64,000 nt of DNA, from NCBI GenBank assembly GCA_029339195.1, contig JAPTJF010000185.1:1-64000 (forward strand). The letters are read 5' to 3'. The stretch comes from Micractinium sp. NFX-FRZ. Taxonomy: Eukaryota; Chlorophyta; Trebouxiophyceae; Chlorellales; Chlorellaceae. The translations under genes and the position numbers were made by a program. The notes under the pieces were generated by a model. It ran no database searches. It was not told the DNA's origin and saw only the letters and a program-made list of their open reading frames with translations. Shown here one piece after another: positions 57,179-64,000 of the stretch (position 1 is its first letter; every line of letters begins with the position of its first letter).

Positions 57179-59215
57179 CTACCCGCTGCCTCCGCCGCCG
57201 CCGCCGCCCGGCAGCTCGGCGTTGCACAGTGGGCAGGCCGTGGGGCGTGAGTAGTCGGTTGAGGAGAAGCACCAGCGGTCGACACACTCCACGTGGAAGC
57301 GGTGGGAGCAGGGCAGCACGCGCAGCACATCGCCTGCAGGCAGGGAGGGCCGCGGCAGGGCGGCGGGCGGCTGGTGGGTGGAAGCGATGGGGCAGCCTGG
57401 TGCTCTGAGGGCAGCACGCCCAGCCTGAGCCACGCATGGGCCAGCAGGGCGTGCATGCTCAGGCTTGTTGGCGGCAGCGGCACGCAGCGGGAGAGGTGCA
57501 CAGGCAACGGTCGGCCGCCTGCCTGTGCATCACCTGCTGCTCCCTCCACCTTCTCTTCACCCTCTAGTCCCTTGGACGAGCCACAAGCATTGCCCGGCCT
57601 GGCCCCTGCTCCGGCGCCGCCCGCCCCTCTGCACTCCCTGCCTGCCCAACAGCTGTCTCACCCTTACGCCACCCAGGGACTGCCACGCCCGCTTACCTGG
57701 CTGGTAGTCCTCACAGCACACGATGCAGGTGGAAGCAGAGCTGTTCTCTGAAGCCAGCAGCGCCTCCACAAGCTCCCTCTTCTCCAAGCACTGCCGGCAG
57801 GCGCCGCCCCGCTTCTGCAGCCAGCGACAGGCAGGCGGCAGCAGCGGCAGCCAGGTGGGGGGCCACAGAGGGCGCCACGGCGCTCCAGGGGCTGGCTGCA
57901 AGGCAGGGCGGCACCCGAGGGGCACCGCACTGCACCCCAGGCCGCGCATGCCCTGCGTCAGCAGAGGTGTCGAGACCTGCACTTCCCCCGCGTGCCCGTC
58001 CGCCACACCGCAGCGCAGCACGGCGCGGCACACGGCGCGCACAGCAGGCGCAGCATACCTGCAGCAGCTCTTTGAGCTCCGCCACCGGCAGCCGCTCCAG
58101 CTCCTCCCTGCTCCTGTGCACCTCCACCGGCAGCGCCTGGCAGGGATGTAACAAGGCGTGAGGGGAGGTTGGGGGCGGGGACGGGGGGCGGGGGGGCAGG
58201 CCTCGCGGGCGGCAGTAGTGCACCCGCCAGTGGTGCTGCCGGCGGGCTGCTCGTCATGTCACGACAGCGCGGCAGTGCACGGCACCAGAGCCCAGGCAGG
58301 GCGCAGCTCACCCTATCCGCCGCCCCTGTGCTGCCCCCGACTTGTAATGCCCACCTGCCCCACAGCTTCACACGCTCGGCTTCCCACCCACCTGGATCAG
58401 CTTTGCTACGTGCTCAATCCGCTGGGAGTGGGTGCGCCCCATCGGCTGCCGCCCCTGCTGTCCCTGCCGCCGCCCGCCGCCGCCGCCCACGCCTTGGAAG
58501 AGCAGCTGCCGCCAGGTGCGCGGGCGCACGCCGGTGCGCCACGCGATGACGCACTTCATCAGCATGAACGTGAGCGCAGCGGTGGCAAACATGCTGATCA
58601 TGCCCCAGAGAAAGCCGATGTCTTCATCCTCCTCCTCCTCCTGGGCTGCATGCTGTGCATGCTGTGCTGCGGCTGACGCTGACGTGGCGGCGCCCCTGCT
58701 GCCGCCGCTGCCGACGCGGCCCCGCGCCCCCTGCGGCCGCCACATCTGAGTGTCTGGATCATACACAAACGTGCGGGTGGTGCCAAACCCAAACTGCAGG
58801 CAGCGTGGGTAGTGGGACGATGGTTTAGCAAGAGGTAAGGAGTGTCGCTTGCGGCCGGGGTGCAGGGAACCGTGCTGCATCATGCACGCACCCCCCAAGC
58901 AGTGCCCCCTCAGCCAGGGGGCAGCCACCCCGAGGAGGGGCAGCAAGCATTGCCCAACAGGCGAGCAGCCCAGGCACATGAGCGCCATCCGGGAGGTGCT
59001 GGCAAGCACGCTGGCCGGCAGGCAGGCTGCCCCCATGTGGGTGCATGTGCAGCAGCGCGGCACTAGCCAGCCGAGCGCACCAGCAGGGAGAGCAGCTGCA
59101 GCGGCGCCGTGAGCAGGCCGGAGGAGAGGAGGAAGGGGAGCAGCGTGAGGAGCGGGCCCACCCACCACCGCAAGCCTTGGCCGCCACCACCAAAGTTCAT
59201 GAAGATGAGGACCAT
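57179..59215 (-). CDS. membrane-anchored RING-H2 finger protein (probable E3 ubiquitin ligase), 5 exons, 295 aa
   Basis: Exons: 59215-59081, 58793-58392, 58136-58059, 57814-57697, 57333-57179. Two hydrophobic segments (around WWVGPLLTLLPFLLSSGLL, and FLWGMISMFATAALTFMLM after an acidic EEEEDED stretch) suggest membrane anchoring. Next is a SAP-like stretch (LERLPVAELKELLQ, CRQCLEKRELVEALLA), then a C-terminal RING-H2 at about 235-283: CIVC, PCSHRFHVEC, CPLC, giving the C3H2C3 ligand set. The last residues are a Gly run. It is expected to recruit an E2 enzyme at an internal membrane; the substrate is unknown. The ATG at 59215 follows a CAG acceptor-like sequence, so an additional 5' exon is possible. 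Confidence 0.8.
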
Positions 59216-61025
59216 GGTGCCTGCAGGTGGCGGGCAGTGGGACGGGGGCAGGGTGTTCAGCCAGAACCGCCGGTGCGGCGCTGGCGGCGGCGGCGCCAGC
59301 GATGTTCCCTTGCCCACTCTGAGCACGCCTGACCGTCGCTCGTCGTGATGCGACCGCAGGCTTGCCTGTAGCCTAGGATGCAGGATTGGGCGCCACAGTC
59401 CCTGTGCTCCTGAAGGACGGTCCGCGAATAGGCCACAGGCCTGCTGGACTGGCGGGCAGGATAGGAGGCTCCTAAATTTGAACGGAATGTGTGTGCTGAC
59501 AGGTAAGAGGAGCGCGGAAAGTGAGGGTTCCCTCGCGGCTGGTCAGCTACCTGAACGCTGCGCGCGGAGCTGCAAAGTGCTATGCCGCCTCATGGGCACC
59601 CTCTCATCTGTTTCCGACACCCTGGCAGCATACAGATGATGTGCAAGCACAGCAGCAGGGGCCTAGGGGCGGCAGCAGCGCGAGCCGGCATCGCCGCCAC
59701 CGCCAGGCTGCCGCTGGCTCGTGCCGTTGTGTCATGCAGAGTTCTCAGGGGGCAGCTACCACCGCCTCCTATGCACCATGCCCACCTACATGTTCAGATG
59801 CAATTGTGTTACACCTTCTTATGATGGAAACAAGTGTGCAAGTTGGGCCCAAACCATGATGGCGTTTAGGCAGGGGGCTTCACTGTGCGCCTTGGAGAGA
59901 GAATTCTGACGTACGCGATCGGCAACCGGCTGCAGAGTGCACAGGTCATGCACAAAATGGCAAATCAAATGAAACAGTGGCTTGTCGTACTGTGCTACTT
60001 GGACCTGCAGCGATCATGTGATCGTGCGGAATTTTCAATTAATTGAGTTGTCACGAGGCTGTAAAAAGTAGGTTGGTTGTTCGGGAGGGCGGCAGGCACG
60101 TTCGAGAAAGCACACGAGTAGATACCCCCTAAGTTGAAGAGAGATGAAGCAGCTGCTTTGGCAAGACAAGATGGCACGGGAATAACCGGTGCCATTGGCG
60201 AGCCCAGGCATCCAGCGCCGCCTGGACTGGATTTGCGCACTGCACACCCAGGCCAACATCTCCTTTCTGACATGTGCGGCAAGCCGATCGATGCTGCTCT
60301 GCCTGCTGGGCATCCTGCCACAGCAATGGCTGCCCTTCCCGCACGCCTGGCCCTGCTCATGTAGGGTGCTCTGCTCTGCTCTGAACGCGGTCATTAGAAG
60401 GAAGGATCCACAGTGAGCGGGGCAGGGGCAAGAGGCTGCCGTCGCTGCTGGCTTGCTGCCCAGGCGGCAGCAACAGCTGCAAGTGGCGGTGGCTGCCAAG
60501 GGGTGCCCACAGCCTGGACCCATGGCTTGTGCCGCGTTGCAGGCATGATGCACGTGCTGTCTGCTATAAATGCAGAGACTGGCGGTCGGTGCCCTCTCCG
60601 ATACAGAGCCCTCCGGTAACACCGCTGGCGAACAGGCTTCTTGTGCACACCCCTGCGTCTGTAATAGGGTTCCAGTGGGCGATGGAACGACATATTGGGC
60701 AGCACTTCGTCCTTCGTCCGAGCTGGCAAGGTGGGTGCGGAGGAAGGCATTTGGACCTGCTGACTTGAAGGTGGTTCATTACCATTGTGTTTCAACCTTC
60801 TGTAGGCATCCAAGGCGTGCTTGCAGCGCCTTCCGGAACCCAGGGCTTGGCGCAAAGAAGAGGGGTTTTGAGGCCCTGGGAGCTGCCTGGTCACCGCAAC
60901 GATATCGACAGCTTTGATAAAAACACTGACACTAGCCGCTATGCCCCGATCGCAAGGATCCACAGCTTTGGTCGCCTCCTTGTAGTCGCGGCCGGTGGCT
61001 CTGTATCGCGGAGGAGAGTGACAGC
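59216..61025. other. divergent intergenic region with a degenerate RME-8 exon copy
   Basis: This 1.8-kb region lies between the RING gene and RME-8. Apart from the exon copy at 59730-59850, I see no supported gene. Promoters of both genes should lie here. Confidence 0.4.
59730..59850 (+). pseudogene. degenerate copy of RME-8 exon 2
   Basis: The segment translates as GGSYHRLLCTMPTYMF, matching RGSYRRLLCITPTHIL of RME-8 exon 2 (61313-61365) at roughly 75% of bases over about 53 bp, on the same strand. It then degenerates. It lies 1.3 kb upstream of the RME-8 start and is not part of a usable reading frame. Confidence 0.65.
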
Positions 61026-63967
61026 ATGAGCGGGATCGACCATCTGCTGCAGGCAAGTAAAGCCGAGCGCTGGGTCACTGCGAGGCTGCCGCCGCACCCT
61101 GCCGCCTGTCCCTGCCGCCGTCTGCTGCTGCGGCTAGGTGCCAGCCTCTTGCTGGCCCTCCCGTCCACACCACCTCATCGCGCTCCTCTGCAGCTGCTGC
61201 GCAAGCAGCAGACGGAGGGCACGCGGCCTGGCGGCAGCCGCGCCGGCGCCGCCTCTGCCAGCACCGCAACTGCGGCGGCCGCCACCCACCGCTTCCTCGT
61301 CACCAAATCGTCGTGGCGGGGCAGCTACCGCCGGCTGCTGTGCATCACGCCCACCCACATTCTCACGCTGTACCCAGACACCCTGGCAGTCACCAACAGC
61401 TGGGCGTATGCGGGGGACCACGACTTGGCGGGGGTGGAGGTGGGCGGCGAGCACGGGGCAGACGGCGGCCTCTTCACGCTGCACTTCCGCCGTGACAAAA
61501 AGGTGAGATGCTGCGGATGCATGGAGCAGATGGGCAGAGGAACCCTCTTTCAGCAGCCCTTTGCTGTGAATATGCACGTGTGCGTGCCCGCCTCTGCATG
61601 CCAGCCCGTCCCTCTCTGCCGTGCACCACGCCCCTCTCTGTTTTCCCTTGCCCCCTTGGTGCACATGGTGGCAGGGCCTGAAGGCCAAGGACACCAAGTT
61701 TGCGTGCCGGGAACGCGCCGCGCTGCTGAGCGTGCTGTACCGAGGGGTTGAGCTGGCGGTGGCACGGGGAATCTGTGGGCTGGGGCCCACTGTGCTGGGG
61801 TGAGTGAGGGGGCAGCTGCAGGGTGGGGCTTGAAGTGCTCGTGATTGAGTGTGAGGGCACTTGTAGGCTGGGGCTTGTAGTGCTTGTGACGAGTGTGAGG
61901 GCACCTGCGGGCTTGATCCCATCGGCGCTGGCCGGAGGCACCTGCGCAGTTTGTCCCACTGAGTGCCTTGCATGTTTTGCATGCACATGATGCAGCGGTA
62001 TGCAGCATGCATGTGCATGCCGAGGGGCTGGCTGCGACGGCAGCTCATGCCTTGCAGATGATACGCCGCAGCAGTCAGCTGGGAGCGTGCAAGGGGCGTG
62101 GCGGTGGGCGAGCCGTGCTCACGCAAGCCCCAGCTAGGGTGGCAACTGCAGCCGTGCAGCCGCGAAACGCTGAGGCTGTGCCAGCCCAGCAGCGGCTGAC
62201 GTCACTTGCATGCGCCTGTTGAGCCCTCGCAGGTCGGTTGAGGAGTTCCGAGCTCACAAGCTGCGCAAGGGACGGTGGCAGGCAGTGCTGCTGCGCATCA
62301 CGGCTCACGCGGGTGGGTGCTGGGCGGGCGGGCATGCCAGCGGCAGGCAGGCATGCATGGCTTGGAGGGGGCGGGGGACGGGCTGGCAGGCGCAGCGCCG
62401 GGCTGCTGCTTTTAAGCTGTTTAAACAAGCTAACAGCCTCCCTGTGATTTCACGTATGATCTCATCTTAGCCGGTTCAACCCTATTTTAACCCTGAAACT
62501 CTCCCTGCTTGGTGGCCCCGCAGTGGAGAGGTTGGACCCCTCCACTGGACTGGTCAAGTGGCGGCTGGAGTACCGGCACATGGCCTCCCCCGCAGGTAAT
62601 CACGCCACTTCACCATCCGCGGTACCATTGGTTTAGCGGCGGGTGGCGGGCGGGAGGCACCGCATAAGCTACAAGCCTACGCTGGCCCCCCGCCCCCATG
62701 CCCCCCCCCCCCCCCGCCTCCGGTGTTGCCTGCAGCCCGCCTGCTGGCGCCTGGCGAGGGCCAGCCCCCGGGGCAGTCCGCCTTTGCCCTTTTCGGCAAG
62801 ACTGGGCGCTCGCCCCGCGTGTACTGCTGCGCCGGTCGCGAGACGGTACTGAAAGCGATGCAGGTGAGTGGGGCCAGCAATGCTCGCGGGCGCATGCTGG
62901 CACGCAGCCGCAGATGCTACTGCCACGTGCGTCTGCAGGATTCGTCCCGATCCCCGCCAGCATGGCTACAGGGTCTTCTCCTTCACCCCTTTCACTCCCT
63001 GCCTGTTGCGCGGCATGCAGGCGGCAGCCCTGCGCAAGCTGGGCCTCACCCTGGCCGCGGATTCCAATGCCCAGCTGGACGGCGCCCAGCTGCTGGCGGC
63101 TGTGGCGGCTGCGGAGCGTGAGCGGGCGGCCACGGCAGCCGACGCGCCGCTGGGGGAGTGGGAGGTGATGCGGGTGAAGGACCTGGATGCAGGTGGGCAC
63201 AGGGGGCGCGTGCACATGCTGGTCATGTTGCGCACGTGCTGTGGTGGGCAGACAGGCGGAGGGCGCCTTATGGAGAAGGGCAGTCCTGAGTTCGAGGGTT
63301 ACAGTCATGGTGGAGGGAGGCGCTGCTGTGCCGCAAGTCGCGGCCATCTTGCAGCGCGGATGCGAGGCATGTGGAGGCGTGGAGTCGCCAAGGGCACCGT
63401 GCCCTGTTTCGCAAGCTGCCTGTGCAGCAGAGCGCCAGCGCTGTGCAAACCGCTGTTCACAGCCGAGCTCTGCATCAAGCTCCCGCTGCTGCCTGCCTGC
63501 CCGTGCTGCAGGCGACCTCGCTGCGGCGCGCACAGCAGCCGACGTGGGCGGGTGGAGCGGTGTCGTGCACCGGCGGCTCGTGCTCACGCACAGCGGGCTG
63601 CTGGAGCGGCGGCCAGGGGACTACGAGGTGCGCTGGGCTGCTGGGTGGGTGGCATGGGCTGATACTTTAGGTGAATAAGTTGGTTAGCATTCAGGTTCCA
63701 CTTGCCTGGTTGTGCTGTGGCTGAGACGATCACTGTAGTCGCCGCTGTCGCTTGTGCACACATTTGCGGCTTTCCCAGTGTTGCCGCTGCTCACTACCTT
63801 GCTTGCTTGCCTGGCCCTGCCTCTTGCCTGACACCTGGCGTGCAGGTTGCAGAGTGGCGCCAGCTGCCCGCTGTGGCGGCCCTGGTCCGGTTTGCAGAGG
63901 ACCCGCAATGGCTGGCCGTCGAATGGGCCGACGGCAGCCCCACCTCCACTTACGTCACACCCGCCAG
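61026..63967 (+). CDS. GRV2: RME-8/GRV2 (DNAJC13) endosomal J-protein, N-terminal part, cut by window end
   Basis: Exons: 61026-61052, 61194-61502, 61675-61799, 62233-62312, 62524-62595, 62736-62863, 63021-63192, 63512-63627, 63846-63967 (383 codons so far, ending in phase 2 at a GTGCGG donor). The segments HRFLVTKSSWRGSYRRLLCI, ILTLYPDTLAVTNSW, GRWQAVLLRITAHAGVERLD, WRLEYRHMASPA and ALVRFAEDPQWLAVEWADG follow the N-terminal order of plant GRV2 and animal RME-8. These are very large proteins (over 2,000 aa) that work with Hsc70 on endosome sorting; the J domain would lie beyond the window. Intron 1 uses a GC donor (CAG/GCAAGT). Confidence 0.92.
62697..62715. repeat. poly-C tract at an intron 3' end
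   Basis: A near-uninterrupted run of C sits in RME-8 intron 5, 21 bp before the exon-6 acceptor, acting as an extreme polypyrimidine tract. It may be prone to length variation or sequencing error. Confidence 0.8.
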
Positions 63968-64000
63968 GTGCGGCGCACATGCTTGCTCTGCATGCGGGCA

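Overview
The window looks like nuclear DNA of a green alga, most likely a Chlorella/Micractinium-type trebouxiophyte. The GC content is very high. Genes carry many short exons joined by GTGAGT/GTGGGC...CTGCAG introns, and two introns look like GC-AG introns. Plastid-type genes (ispF, an M48 protease) sit beside eukaryotic genes (UNR/CSDE1, RME-8/GRV2, a DEAH helicase). Two genes encode SPPPP-rich wall glycoproteins of the pherophorin type. Gene models were built by hand: splice sites were chosen so that reading phase is kept across every junction and conserved motifs are rebuilt.

Layout, left to right. (1) Minus strand 0.7-22.6 kb: a 21-exon DEAH-box RNA helicase, a pyruvoyl-dependent arginine decarboxylase of the chlamydial AaxB type, an F-box/leucine-rich-repeat protein, and a UNR/CSDE1-like multi-cold-shock-domain protein. 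(2) 23.2-34.3 kb: an ankyrin-type gene (+), a plastid M48 metallopeptidase (-) divergent from ispF (+) across a 255-bp spacer, and a multi-pass membrane protein (+). (3) Minus strand 34.7-46.7 kb: an RRM+MYND protein with a long Glu/Ala/Gln tail, then two tandem proline-rich extracellular glycoproteins, one complete and one lacking its C-terminal module. (4) 46.7-52 kb is gene-poor. It holds a non-autonomous hAT-like element with an intact 8-bp target duplication, telomere-like inverted repeats, microsatellites and an orphan copy of the glycoprotein C-terminal exons. (5) 52.0-59.2 kb minus: a polytopic membrane protein of unknown function and a membrane-anchored RING-H2 protein. (6) 61.0 kb to the right edge, plus: the N-terminal part of RME-8/GRV2 (DNAJC13), cut by the window end.

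The most unusual feature runs through at least eight genes. Introns contain extra, partly decayed copies of the adjoining exon end, often with its splice site, in one to ten tandem copies. The extreme case is intron 19 of the helicase, where about ten degenerate copies of the exon-19 terminus form a minisatellite. This suggests introns here grow by repeated duplication of exon/intron junctions and carry arrays of decoy splice sites. The second notable item is the AaxB-type arginine decarboxylase with eight exons and a hydrophobic leader, a likely bacterial acquisition.

No rRNA, tRNA, CRISPR array or bacterial operon structure was seen.
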